Assembly: GCA_014529385.2 (NCBI GenBank)
Contig: CM043952.1
Coordinates: forward strand, 150,067,057 to 150,131,056
Direction: 5' to 3'
Origin: Adiantum capillus-veneris
Taxonomy: Eukaryota > Streptophyta > Polypodiopsida > Polypodiales > Pteridaceae
DNA length: 64,000 nt
The notes beneath the pieces are model-generated. The model saw only the letters and a program-made list of their open reading frames with translations, was not told the DNA's origin and made no database searches. Shown here piece by piece: positions 49,153 to 58,919 of this stretch. The translations under genes and the position numbers were made by a program. How positions within the stretch are numbered: the stretch's first letter is position 1; each line of letters opens with the position of its first letter.

Positions 49153-49610
49153 TTATCCTTGAATGCCGATTGAAGATGAGCAAAAGCTCAACTTCTCCTT
49201 GTTGACCACCTTTGTAAACATGTCTGCCGGATTTTCACTTGTATGCACCTTTCCTAGCTTTAGCTGTCCCTCTTCCAAAAGAGTGCGTATGAAGTGATAT
49301 CTCACCTCAATGTACTTTGTCCTTGAATGAAAGGCTGAGTTCTTCGCAAGATGGATAGCGCTTTGGCTATCACTGTACAAGACACAATTGTCTTGTTTGA
49401 ATCCAAGCTCTTCTAAGAATCTGTGAAGCCACAGAATTTCTTTGCTTGCCACCGTCATTGCTACATACTCTGCTTCCGTGGTAGAAAGTGAAACCACTTT
49501 CTACAGCTTGGAAGCCCAGCTTACTGTTGTGCCTCCAACCGTGAACACATAGCCAGTAGTGCTCCTTCGAGTATCTTTGTCACCTGCCATATCTGCATCA
49601 GCATACCCTT
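49153..49610 (-). pseudogene. Copia RNase H region
   Basis: In the minus frame before 49505 the text [19 protein letters not shown] and [13 protein letters not shown] is followed by a TAG in place of CAG, then SLSTTEAEYVAM and SDSQSAIHLAKN, then HTSENPADMFTK at the end. These are the standard copia RNase H landmarks with the acidic residues kept. A frameshift near 49630 separates it from RT. RNase H would degrade the RNA template during reverse transcription. Confidence 0.9.
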
Positions 49611-50723
49611 CTAGAAAAATATCAGTTCCTCCAAATACAAACCATTTTTTGTTGTCCCTTTTAGATACCTAAGTATCCACTTCACAGCTTGCCAATGCTC
49701 TTTACCTGGGTTGTCCATGAACCTACTCACAACTCCCACTGCATGTGCAATGTATGGCCTTGTCCAGACCATAGCATACATTAGAGAACCTACCGCTGCA
49801 GCATATGGAACTTTAGACATATAGGCTATCTCCTCTTGTGTCTTTGGACACATATCCTTCGTTAGTTTAAAATGACCAGCCAAAGGTGTAAAAACTGGTT
49901 TTGCATTTTGCATTGCAAACCTTTCTAGTACCTTATTGATGTAATCTTCTTGAGATAGCTTTATTGTCTTCTTCGTCCTGTCCCTTGATATTTTCATCCC
50001 AAGTATCCTCTTTGCAGCACCTAAATCTTTCATTGACAAAGATTTGGACAGCTCCTCTTTTAGATCTTTGATGTCTTGCATGTTAGCACTTGCAATCAAC
50101 ATGTCATCAACATACAACATTAGGATGATGAATTTCCCATCTCCCAAATTCTTCGTGTAGACGCAGTGATCCGAGTTGCATCTTGTGAATCCATGATCCA
50201 ACATCCATCGATCAAACTTCAAGTACCATTGTCTTGATTCTTGCTTTAAACCATACAAGCTCTTCTTTAATCTGCAAACCATTTTCTCCTTACCTTTTAC
50301 TTCATACCCCTTTGGTTGAAGCATGTAGATTTCCTCCTCTAAGTCACCGTGAGGGAATGCCGTATTTACATCCATTTGCTCGAGATTTAGATCATGAGCA
50401 GCCACAAGGCTTAAGACAATCCTAATTGAGTTCATTTTTACAACAGGAGAAAATATTTCATTGAAGTCAATACCTTTCTTTTGAGAAAACCCTTTTACCA
50501 CAAGCCTAGACTTGTACCTTTTCTTTCCACCTTCTTCTTCCTTCACCTTGTACACACATTTGTTTTGAAGTGCCGGCTTACCTGTAGGCAACTCAACCAA
50601 CTCCCATGTTTGGTTGCGATGTAGTGAGTCCATCTCCACTTGCATGCTCTTCGTCCATTCTTCTTTGGATTCATGTTGCATAGCTTCTTCGTATGATTCT
50701 GGCTCTCCAGAATCTGAGATCAA
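49611..50723 (-). pseudogene. Copia reverse transcriptase
   Basis: 370 codons open. RT begins after the linker SDSGEPESYEEAMQ; WTKSMQVEMDSLHRNQTWEL and KGFSQKKGIDFNEIFSPVVK are the usual copia RT start. The catalytic box is LYVDDMLIA near residue 205. GSLMYAMVWTRPYIAHAVG and WILRYLKGT close it. The domain is full length and its YVDD is intact, but it is cut off from integrase and RNase H by frameshifts, so the element cannot make a polyprotein. Confidence 0.93.
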
Positions 50724-51781
50724 GAGATGGTTGAAGAAGGAACAAACCTTTCTGGAGGTCTACTTGCCCTTGTAGATCTTCGGAGAATAGGTTGAGGCTC
50801 CTCATTTGGTTGACGTTGTTGCACATTGTCACCGTTTGCAGTCCTTGAGTCTTCACCGTCCTCAAGCTCCATGTACTCATCACCTTTTTCTTTTGTTTGT
50901 TTTCTTTCCAAGTAATCTTTGTACATATTTTGTTCGTTAAAAATTACATCCCTACTCCTTAAGATTTTACCATCTTCAGGATTCCATAGGCGATACCCAA
51001 AGTCACCTTCTCCATAGCCAATGAAGAAACACTTTTTGGACTTTGCATCTAGCTTTGATCTTAGGCTTCTATCTATGTGCATGAAAGCCTCACACCCAAA
51101 CACTTTGAGAAATGCATAATTCACTGGTTCACCTGTCCATGTCTCTTCTGGAACTCCCCCATCCAATGTCGTTGAGGGTGACCGGTTGATTAAGTACACA
51201 GAGGTACTTACAGCTTCCGCCCAAAGCTCAAGCGGTAGGCCTGCATGTAGCCGCATGCTTCGTGCTCGTTCCATGATTGTCCTGTTCATCCTTTCTGAAA
51301 TCCCATTTTGTTGAGGTGTCCTTGGGGTTGTCCTTTGCCTACGAATGCCATTGTTAGCACAAAAGCGTTCAAAAGCTTGGCTGCAATATTCGCCTCCATT
51401 GTCGGATCTGAGGCATTTAACCTTGGTACTTGTTTCATTCTCCACAAAGGCTTTCCACCTTTGAAGTATGGAAAATACATCGGATTTATTCTTCATGACA
51501 TAAACCCATGTTTTTCTAGTCGCATCGTCTATGAATGTTACATAGTACAATGAGCCACCAAGTGATGGTGTACTTGCTGAACCCCAAACATCAGAATGAA
51601 CCAACTCAAGTTTTTTTATTTTTCTTTCATTTCCTAATTTTTGAAATTTTACCCTCTTTTGTTTACCATAAACACAATCTTCACAGAACTCTAAGTCCAC
51701 TACTTTCAAACCTGGTAGAAGCTTCTTTGTTTGAAGGATTTGCATTCCTTTGTCACTCATATGCCCAACCGATAGTGCCAC
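50720..51781 (-). pseudogene. Copia integrase
   Basis: 353 codons. A gag-pre-integrase Zn-binding part comes first (GHMSDKGMQIL, CEDCVYGKQKR). The core follows, with the catalytic triad visible as LVHSDVWG, SDNGGEY and the Glu in QQNGISERMNRTIMERARSM. The C-terminal copia part ends FIGYGEGDFGYRLWNP and RSTRASRPPERF. Frame breaks lie at both ends. Integrase would insert the cDNA in the nucleus; all three catalytic acids are present. Confidence 0.93.
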
Positions 51782-52209
51782 ACTGCACTGCCAACTTCTG
51801 TAGTTGTTTCACAAGCTGAAGGTTGCGTGCTAACAGTACACAAGTAAAGTGTACCGACCTTTTCTCCCTTGGAAACCACCAAAGATCCCTTTGAGATCTT
51901 TCACCGTTTGTTTCCCAATGCAATGTTGTGACCTTCATCGTCCAATTGTCCTGTAGAGATTAAATTTTTGCGAAGAGAAGGAACATGCCTAACATCTTTA
52001 AGCTTCCATTCATTTCCGTTAGTAGTTTTGACAGAAATTGTACCTTTGCCAACAATCTCACAAGCTTCATCATCTCCCAAGTATACATACCCAAAATTAC
52101 CTTTGGTGTAGTCTTGGAAATGTTGCTTGTGTGGTGTCGCATGGAATGAAGCCCCGGAATCTACTATCTAGGAATTAGACACATTGTCTAATGAGAGAAT
52201 TAGAGCATC
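51782..52209 (-). pseudogene. Copia protease region
   Basis: After a TAG that replaces Trp, the minus strand reads IVDSGASFHATPHKQHF, then YVYLGDDEAC and DVRHVPSLRKNLIS. The DSGA active site is intact. The link to integrase (GQLDDEGHNIALGNKR onward) has one or two more stops and a frameshift near 51770. Confidence 0.85.
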
Positions 52210-53039
52210 TTACTCTACTTTACCTGCCACATTGGCCTCCGATGTTGGCTTGTTGTCTTGAGACTCTGTCTCCTTCTTCTTCTTGGACCAACAATCCTTC
52301 TTGACATGGCCCTTCTTGCTGCAGTTCCAACATTCAAGAACTGACTTTGTGCGTGACTTGCTCCGCCTTGAGCGATCACGACCCTTTTGGTTTTTGAACC
52401 TCTCCTTAGGCCTTCCTCTTGTTTCCACTGACAGTGCAGCACTTGATGATTCTCTTGTGCTTCTCCTTCGTATTTCCTCGCTTAGGAGAACACCCACAAC
52501 ATCATCAAACTTAAAAGTATTTGTGCCAGAAATAGAATTACTTACAACCATCACAAGGCTGTCCCAACTATCCGGTAGAGATGATAGTATAAGGAGAGCT
52601 CGCACTTCGTCATCAAAATTGATTTTCACCGATCGAAGTTGACTTATGTTTGTGTTAAAGTCATTTAGGTGTTCTGCAACTGAACCATTCTCTGCCATCT
52701 TTAGATTGACAAGCGCTTCATAACAAATACCTTATTGGATGCCGATGGTTTCTCGTAGAAGTCGTCAAGTGACTTCATCAAGTCCTCCGTGGTCTTCATC
52801 TCCGAAACATTGAAGGCCACCGTTGATGCCAAGCTTAACCGGATTGTTCCCAGTGCCTTTTGATCAAGGACAATCCATGCTTCATCTGCCATTGTTGCGG
52901 GCTTCTTCGTAAGACCGCCCAGTGGCAAATAGAGGTTCTTCTGGTAGAGATAGTCTTCAATCTGCATCTTCCAATGTTGGTAGTTTTTGCCGTTGAACTT
53001 CTCAATCTTGAGCTTCCCTTCCTCTGCCATAACTCCCAC
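52210..53039 (-). pseudogene. Copia gag
   Basis: Starts at an ATG at 53030 or 53039 (GVMAEEGKLKIEKFNGKNYQ). WKMQIEDYLYQKNLYLPL and FYEKPSASNKVFVMKRL are usual in copia gag. A lost base near 52714 shifts the frame, after which NLKMAENGSVAEHLNDFNT and SLPDSWDSLVMVVSNS continue to the knuckle CWNCSKKGHVKKDC at about 52300-52340. Gag forms the particle. Confidence 0.9.
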
Positions 53040-53089
53040 TCAATTCAAGGAATCCTTTCCTCGAGATAATTTAGCTACGAGCAAACCTT

Positions 53090-53101
53090 GCTCTGATACC
53101 A
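53090..53101 (-). promoter_or_regulatory. Copia primer-binding site, initiator-Met tRNA
   Basis: Minus strand TGGTATCAGAGC, 2 bp from the 5' LTR. Exact copia consensus. Confidence 0.93.
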
Positions 53102-53103
53102 GT

Positions 53104-53796
53104 TGTTAGGAAATAAGGCGTAGCTAAATAGATTTTTGATTAGATTACTTAATGGAGAGAGATAGATTTCACACACAAGAGATTATAGAGTAGAGAGAGA
53201 GAGAGAGAGAGAGTACACACGATATACGTGGTTCACCCAATGTGGGCTACGTCCACGGGAAAGCAGCCACTCAATGGCTTTAGCACTTCAAAAGAAGAAG
53301 TAGTTTACAAAGGGATTAAACCCTTAATAGGGCTCCCGCCTTGCTTCACTCTCACCACCTCACACTCACCTTGTTGCATCAACTTCACACTATGAAATGT
53401 GTGTAGAAATGGCCTCCTTTTATAGGCCAAAAGGGCTGCCCTCTCTTATGAGAGACAGCCATGTGTAGCCGCCCTTGTGCGAATAACTCCAAATCGGACC
53501 CTCCAATCCGCCCATGTGTGGCCGCCCTTGAGAAGACAAGCCCGCTTTTGAATTCGGCCACCGGCCATCGGCCATTGACTACCGGCCACCGGCCAACCGA
53601 ACGGTTGTTTTCTGACCACTTTCCGGCCGCCGTCCGGCCATAATATTCCGGCGAAAAAGGAATATTCCGTGAAATTTTTGGTTTCCGGTAAGTGATTTTC
53701 CTTCACGCACGCTGAATCTCCTCATAATGGGGGCCTTACAAATGTGCGCTTTTACCACAGAAAATTACAAGGGTAAATCAGGCTCCATACTTAACA
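53104..53796 (-). repeat. Copia 5' LTR (right), 693 bp
   Basis: Same ends as the left LTR and nearly identical outside two places, where it is 131 bp shorter in total. It contains the GA tract at 53192-53213. Confidence 0.93.
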
Positions 53797-53801
53797 TCTC
53801 A
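53797..53801. repeat. Copia target-site duplication, right
   Basis: TCTCA, matching 48264-48268. Confidence 0.9.
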
Positions 53802-53910
53802 TTTTAAAACCCTTCACTCAACAACCATATAGCACAATATCACATATATTAGCATTAAAGTAATATATACATTCTCAAAAGAAAAGAGCCACAAGTGTTA
53901 AGGTACTTAC

Positions 53911-54900
53911 TCTTTTGTAAGTCAATCTCTTGCTTTGGAATAACTCCTAGTGTGGATAATCCAACCACCAAGGACAAACACTGGCCTCCCAAGTTGTCAC
54001 ATTCCTTTCAAGCAAAGAGGGAGAGAACACTGTATTCTCATCACGCACATTAATCCACTCTCTAGTGAATAATGGGGCTTCATTCAACTTACGTGCTTCA
54101 ATACATTGCATAACCCATCTACACAAGTTTTAGAGCATCATCCACTTATAAAAGAACATACACGCAATGATAAATGATATATATCAAAAAAAAAATCGCC
54201 AGAGTCTCCTTTGTATGAAGAACACTTTTTCAAAATATGCCATAAACCCTATTTTGGGCTCCCAGAAGGGATTTAAGGGTTTTCCTCATAGACATTATAC
54301 ACGACCTTGTTGTGAAAAAAACCATCCACCCCATATTGGGCTTCCATAGAGAATTTAAGGAATTTTTGTAAACACAAAATGATATGTCATCATACTCAAA
54401 ATGACCCACTCTCACAAGACCATGGCAAATAAATTAAATGCACTTTTTTTGTATAGAGTGCAAGTGAAAGATGCAAACTTGTACACTCTCTTAGCAAACA
54501 ACACAAGATCTGGCATCTTCTCACTAGAGTCAGAATACTTCACCCCATCCATCAGGTAAATAAAAGCCTACATACATAGCAACAATCAATAAACACACTC
54601 AAGCTGATCTTGCTTAAATTAAAACATGTCTATATCCTATTAAAAACAATGGTGAAATGTCTACCTGCAAAATATGATTCTTCATGCTCATTTTGTAGAA
54701 TGGGTCAAAAGAATTTGGAAGTTGTGGATCTTTTACTTGCAGCCTTTCAATCATAAGTTGGAAAAGATTTATGTTGTGCAAGATGTGGGTATAAGCAATT
54801 TGCTTATTGGCATTTGATGGCGAGGCTTCCTATTCTAAGCAATGTAATGGTCTCTGAAGCTCCTATATCGTTGCTTGATTGAAGCGACTTGCTCTCTTCT
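53911..54900 (-). pseudogene. Locus D, 5' exons: unknown protein
   Basis: Three exon-like blocks upstream of the copia insertion. About 54825-54665 holds SPSNANKQIAYTHILHNINL and NSFDPFYKMSMKNHILQ, ending CAG|GTAG. 54567-54444 holds AFIYLMDGVKYSDSSEKMPD and LFAKRVYKFASFTCTLYKK. 54144-53911 holds RWVMQCIEARKLNEAPLFTR, then FSPSLLERNVTTWEASVCPWW and ELFQSKRLTYKR|GTAAGT. The last has a TAA and a TAG that replace probable Gln codons. I recognise no family. Strand, spacing and splice signals suggest they precede the methyltransferase-like exons in one gene, with the copia element inserted at the next exon. Above 54840 the frame is interrupted by TAG stops. Confidence 0.5.
54196..54365. repeat. Short repeated segment in an intron-like stretch
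   Basis: Two related pieces in tandem: one with CTCCTTTGTATGAAGAAC and TTTTGGGCTCCCAGAAGGGA, the second with CCATATTGGGCTTCCATAGA. A third relative is at 46404-46480 on the same strand. It may be a small repeat family sitting in introns of locus D. Confidence 0.5.
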
Positions 54901-54948
54901 AACTGTACTGTAATCGTAGGAAAAATTTTAAGAATTCAAGCGGCGATG

Positions 54949-55137
54949 TGTTGGGGTATAGGCGTCTGTGCCTTGCCCGGCCGCCCAGAGTCTGGGCGCC
55001 CACTGACTTGTATACCTTATACATAGCATAAGTGTATAGGGGGCTGCTCACTCTTTTGAGTCTCCCCACCCACATCGTGTCTGTCTCCTTCTCTCTCTCT
55101 CTCACTCTCCGTCTGTGGTGCTCCCCGATCCCCTTCA
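54949..55137 (+). repeat. Element F 5' LTR
   Basis: 189 bp, TGTTGGGGTATAGGCG...CCCTTCA, with a CT run at about 55090-55103. It differs from the 3' LTR only by CT length and a few bases. Confidence 0.93.
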
Positions 55138-55139
55138 AT

Positions 55140-55151
55140 TGGTATCAGAGC
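55140..55151 (+). promoter_or_regulatory. Element F primer-binding site, initiator-Met tRNA
   Basis: TGGTATCAGAGC, 2 bp after the 5' LTR. Exact copia consensus. Confidence 0.93.
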
Positions 55152-56795
55152 TATGGTGACCGCGGAGAGCACGACGGCTTTGAGAGCTTCGAGGCGATAG
55201 CTCGCTCGCTCTCGACGGTGGAGTTCGATCGCGGAGTTTCACGAAGAGCGATTTTAGCTTGAGGAGCATTGTCTTTGGAGCTTAGGAGCTTGGTGTGGTC
55301 AAGCTTGGTCGAGGAGGCGGTTGCAGCTTCCTTGGTGAGAGGAGCTTTTGAGCTCAGTGGAGCTCGTTAGAGAAGTGCTCGACGGAGGAGAGCTTGACAT
55401 TCGAGTGCTTGGATGCTGTTGTGGCAAAGCTCTTGTGTTGGAGCTTGCATTGAGAGGACATTGCATCACGTAGAGTGGAGCAGGAGCAAGTTCAAGACTG
55501 TGTGCAACTCGTTTTTGCCATTTTCGGGCTCTAAAACGCAGTTTTTTGCGTAGCTCCGTCATACAGAGTCAGATCTACATGATCCAGGAGTCTAGGTCAA
55601 GGTTTTGGCACGCTTCGGACGCGATGGTGATGTCTATTTGCTGAAATTATGCTTTGAATTACAGCAGGTACAGCAGCAAGTTTATTTGTGCACTTTCGGG
55701 TCCCAAAAACACTGTTTTTGACATAGCTTTCACACCCGGACTCGGATACATATGATCCAGGAGTCTACCTTGGGGTTTTGGCACGCTCTGGACGCACTCG
55801 CCATATTAGAATTTTAAAATTCTGAACGCTGAATTTTCTGCAGCAGCAGTTGTTTATTGTGTGTCGAGGATTCCACACATGGTTTGCTCTCAGATGTGAG
55901 AGTGATATTTGCTGCAAGTTTCCTCACAGGTGGGAGGATACGATGTATGCCTTATGTGGTTTGATGCTCAGGGAGACTAATGTGATTGCATTTTGAGCTC
56001 GGCAATGTATGCCTCGAGCATGTTTTTTGGCAGTCACAGGTAGAGCAGATATTTGTGTACTAGATTTGCAGGTGCTTGCAATGATGTATGCAAAGTGTGG
56101 AGATTGGTGCATGCATTTGGAGTGCGGTTTGATGCGCTTTGGTTGCTCATGGTTTTGAGCGTGCAGTCAGTTTGGTTACTGGTTTTGTGGCCGTTTTACT
56201 GACGAAACTCTGGCGAAATTTTCCCAGGAGTTTTATGCGCATCATTTATGCGATCTAGGTAGAGATTGCGGGTTGCACTCAGCATTTGTGTGCGGTGTTC
56301 TCTGCAGGTGGAAGATTTGTGCATGTGTATGCATGGATACCGCACAGTGTGGGCTTGGTGATTAGCTCACGGGTTTGACAGGCGTACAGTTATCTTGGCA
56401 CACTCACAAGAGTGAGTATTGTGATGTATGCTTGTGTGGCTACGAGCTAGGTAGCCGGATTCGAGCACTAATGGCTTGAGGTTTTTCAGCAGGTTTCAGC
56501 TACAGGTTTACAAGTTTACAGGCAGGTTTGAGGGCTTATTTGGGTGCTGAATTTTCAGCCATTGTTTCCTCTTTGCAGGTGTCCATGTATGGCTCAGTTG
56601 TAGGCTGATTTGGGACACATTTGTGACTTGTTTATGCAGCTGTTTAAGAGCTGAATTTTGGGGCTGTTTTGGGGCTGATTTGCAACCATATTTTACAGCC
56701 ATATTTGCAGACTTTTGTTGATGCAATTCGAGCCAGTTTAGGGCTGATTTGGTTGACATTTGCTACTCATTGTTGGTTGCTCTTTGGCGAGCATT
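55152..56795 (+). other. Element F long leader with a repeated segment
   Basis: 1.6 kb without a credible frame, unusually long for a copia leader. A segment of about 120 bp occurs twice (roughly 55500-55625 and 55685-55800), sharing ATGATCCAGGAGTCTA and GGTTTTGGCACGCT. Shorter phrases around CTGAATTTT and GGGCTGATTT recur toward the gag start. Confidence 0.6.
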
Positions 56796-57671
56796 ATGGC
56801 TGATTTTTCATTTGACTTCCAGCGTTATGGTCTGACACAGTTTGATGGTACAGATTTTGTTGCTTGGAAGGAACATATGCTTGTTGCATTGACAGATTTG
56901 GGGCAGGATAAACCCTTGCGTGGTTTATCGCCGAAGCCCAAGTCTATGAGTGATGATGATTGACAGGATCTTGATGAGTTAGCAATGTCTACGATTCGTT
57001 TGCATCTGGTTGAGTCTGTTTACTGGCAAGTCTCGAGGGAGACTACAACTCATGCTTTATGGCAGAGTTTACATGCTATGTACGGGACATCCATGTCTAC
57101 AGGGAAGTCTAGTCCCACTTCTATGTCCATGGGAGAGATTGGTCCCACACGCAAGTCTCGACGGCATAGAGACTTGACATGTTGGCATTGTGGACACAGA
57201 GGGCACATTAGGCGTCGATGTTTCAGGCGTTTGAGACAACGGAGGCGACAAATGCGTGATGCAGATTTGGGCATGACAGATGCTAGTGAGATCAGTACGG
57301 TGGTTACTGAGTATGCTTGTGACGGCGATGTCACATTTACATCTAGCTTGTCTTCAGACAATCTTATGTCTACGGATTGCATATTGGATTGCACATTGTC
57401 TTCACATTGGTTACTAGATTCAGATGCTACATTCCATGTCACGTCGCATCGTGAGTGGTTTAGCACGTTTTCTAGTGGGAGACTTGGTTGTGTGCACATG
57501 GCTGATGGTGCTGTGTATGACATTGAGGGTACAGGAGACGTATGTTTGTCCTTGCCCAGTGGTATGAGATTTACCCTGCGTCATGTGCGTTATGTGCCAG
57601 ATCTGAGACGGGATTTAATCTCAGTCAGACAGTTACGGGATAGTGGATGTCAGATTTCGCTACGAGAGTGA
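56796..57671 (+). pseudogene. Element F gag and protease
   Basis: Starts MADFSFDFQRYGL at 56796, with FDGTDFVAWKEHMLVAL typical of copia gag. A TGA at 56961 (probably TGG before) breaks it and the same frame goes on. LHLVESVYWQVS and ALWQSLHAMYG follow, then a knuckle CWHCGHRGHIRRRC near 57180. Protease follows: HWLLDSDATFHVTSHREW, where DSGA has become DSDA, an odd change beside the catalytic Asp, then VRYVPDLRRDLISVRQL. A second TGA at 57669 stands in frame before the next part. Confidence 0.85.
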
Positions 57672-58649
57672 GATTTTGTGATGCATTTGGGTTCGCTAGT
57701 GATTGCGAGAGGTGCTAGGAGTGGTACAGGTTACCCATTGCATGTGGATCACACGAGAGACGGTGTTGTCTCTGTGATCACGCAGCCAGGTAGACAGCGA
57801 GAGAGCAGGCGAGTCTCTTTTGCTTGTGGGTTGCAGGATGCTTTGCATGGAGTGCAGAGTAGTGAGCTCGTTGTGCACACAGTTGGGGCACGACTTGAGC
57901 AGTCACACAGAGAGGTGACAGAGTCAGACATGCATGCTTTGCTAGTGACTGAGCAAAGCAGAGACTCAGTTGTGCTAGATACTTCTATGCAGGATAGACA
58001 GGTAGAGCGGTCTTGCTCTAGTGAGTCACGACAGGAGGACGTTGTGCAAGAGTCTATGCATACGGAGTTAGAGCATGAGAGCTCTAGTGAGTCACAACAG
58101 ATTGAGTGTTCATGTTTGCAGTGGATGATTGCAGAGGAGGCTGAGATGTCAGCGATTATGCAGTCATTCCTTTCTATGCTCGACAGTGAGCATGGGGATA
58201 TAGTTGTGCAGGATATGTCTTCCAGCAGACACCTAGAGCAGCTGGTTTGCTCTGAGGCTGCACGACAGGTTGATGCGTCTTTTGCGGACAGTCAGGAGAT
58301 GCATGTGGCTGACACGCCTTGTCAGTCAGAGATGCCTATTGCCAGGGACATATATGTTGATGCATGCTCCGTAGAGCTAGCAGGGCCCGCTAGCATTGCA
58401 TCGGCATTCGGTGGTCTCATGTATGAGATGCTGATCTTGAGACCGGATATCGCAGCTGCAGTGGGAGCATATGTAGTTGGGATTGTCAGTCGTTTGTTGA
58501 CTGATGATGGCATAGTGCACGAGGGAGATATGCAGGTATTGCGTACATACTTGCAGTACGTGTGCGGTACGTCTGGTGGTGTATGGACTTACACGGGAGC
58601 AGGACAGCTGGATGCACACGATCACAGCCAGCCAGTGGGCATCGGTTGA
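57672..58649 (+). CDS. Element F fused C-terminal ORF (integrase/RT deleted)
   Basis: 323 codons in the same frame as the protease, after one TGA. It begins with the pre-integrase piece (LVIARGARSGTGYPLHVD) but no Zn-binding, integrase core or YVDD follows. A long polar, Ser/Glu/Gln/Val-rich stretch is next (residues ~40-230). The end resembles the RT-RNase H junction of copia: FGGLMYEMLILRPDIAAAVG, VSRLLTDDG and YVCGTSGGVWTYTG. So an internal deletion or replacement removed about 1 kb or more yet kept the frame. What the polar stretch does is unknown. Confidence 0.7.
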   Translation, partial: DFVMHLGSLVIARGARSGTGYPLHVDHTRDGVVSVITQPGRQRESRRVSFACGLQDALHGVQSSELVVHTVGARLEQSHREVTESDMHALLVTEQSRDSVVLDTSMQDRQVERSCSSESRQEDVVQESMHTELEHESSSESQQIECSCLQWMIAEEAEMSAIMQSFLSMLDSEHGDIVVQDMSSSRHLEQLVCSEAARQVDASFADSQEMHVADTPCQSEMPIARDIYVDACSVELAGPASIASAFGGLMYEMLILRPDIAAAVGAYVVGIVSRLLTDDGIVHEGDMQVLRTYLQYVCGTSGGVWTYTGAGQLDAHDHSQPVGIG

Positions 58650-58714
58650 GAGCGGTTTTCTCTCACCTTTTGTAGTCTTTAGACTAGGTTCCCTTGCTTA
58701 AAGGCACAGTCGCC

Positions 58715-58728
58715 TTTAAGTGGGAGGT
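58715..58728 (+). promoter_or_regulatory. Element F polypurine tract
   Basis: TTTAAGTGGGAGGT directly before the 3' LTR. Confidence 0.88.
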
Positions 58729-58919
58729 TGTTGGGGTATAGGCGTCTGTGCCTTGCCCGGCCGCCCAGAGTCTGGGCGCCCACTGACTTGTATACCTTAT
58801 ACATAGCATAAGTGTATAGGGGGCTGCTCACTGTTTTGAGTCTCCCCACCCACATCATGTCTGTCTCCTTCTCTCTCTCTCTCTCACTCTCCGTCTGTGG
58901 TGCTCCCCGATCCCCTTCA
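58729..58919 (+). repeat. Element F 3' LTR
   Basis: 191 bp, nearly identical to the 5' LTR. Confidence 0.93.

Larger units (their letters stand above)
48269..53796 (-). mobile_element. Nearly complete Ty1/copia element
   Basis: LTRs at both ends, exact 5-bp duplication TCTCA outside, initiator-Met primer site and polypurine tract inside. The polyprotein reads on the minus strand in the copia order gag, protease, integrase, RT, RNase H. Lesions are few: frameshifts near 52714, 51770, 50735 and 49630, and TGG-to-TAG and CAG-to-TAG stops near 52170 and 49505, with a few others possible. It lies in the 5' edge of an exon of locus D. The two LTRs differ by a large indel in a GGCC-rich repeat. Confidence 0.93.
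54949..58919 (+). mobile_element. Element F: compact non-autonomous copia derivative
   Basis: 3971 bp with LTRs of 189 and 191 bp. Flanks are CGATG (54944-54948) and TGATG (58920-58924), a 5-bp duplication with one C-to-T difference. PBS and polypurine tract are in place for plus orientation. LTRs are nearly identical, so it inserted fairly recently. Coding is gag, protease and a short fused remainder; integrase and most RT are gone. It split element C's 3' part from the flanking sequence. Confidence 0.9.
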
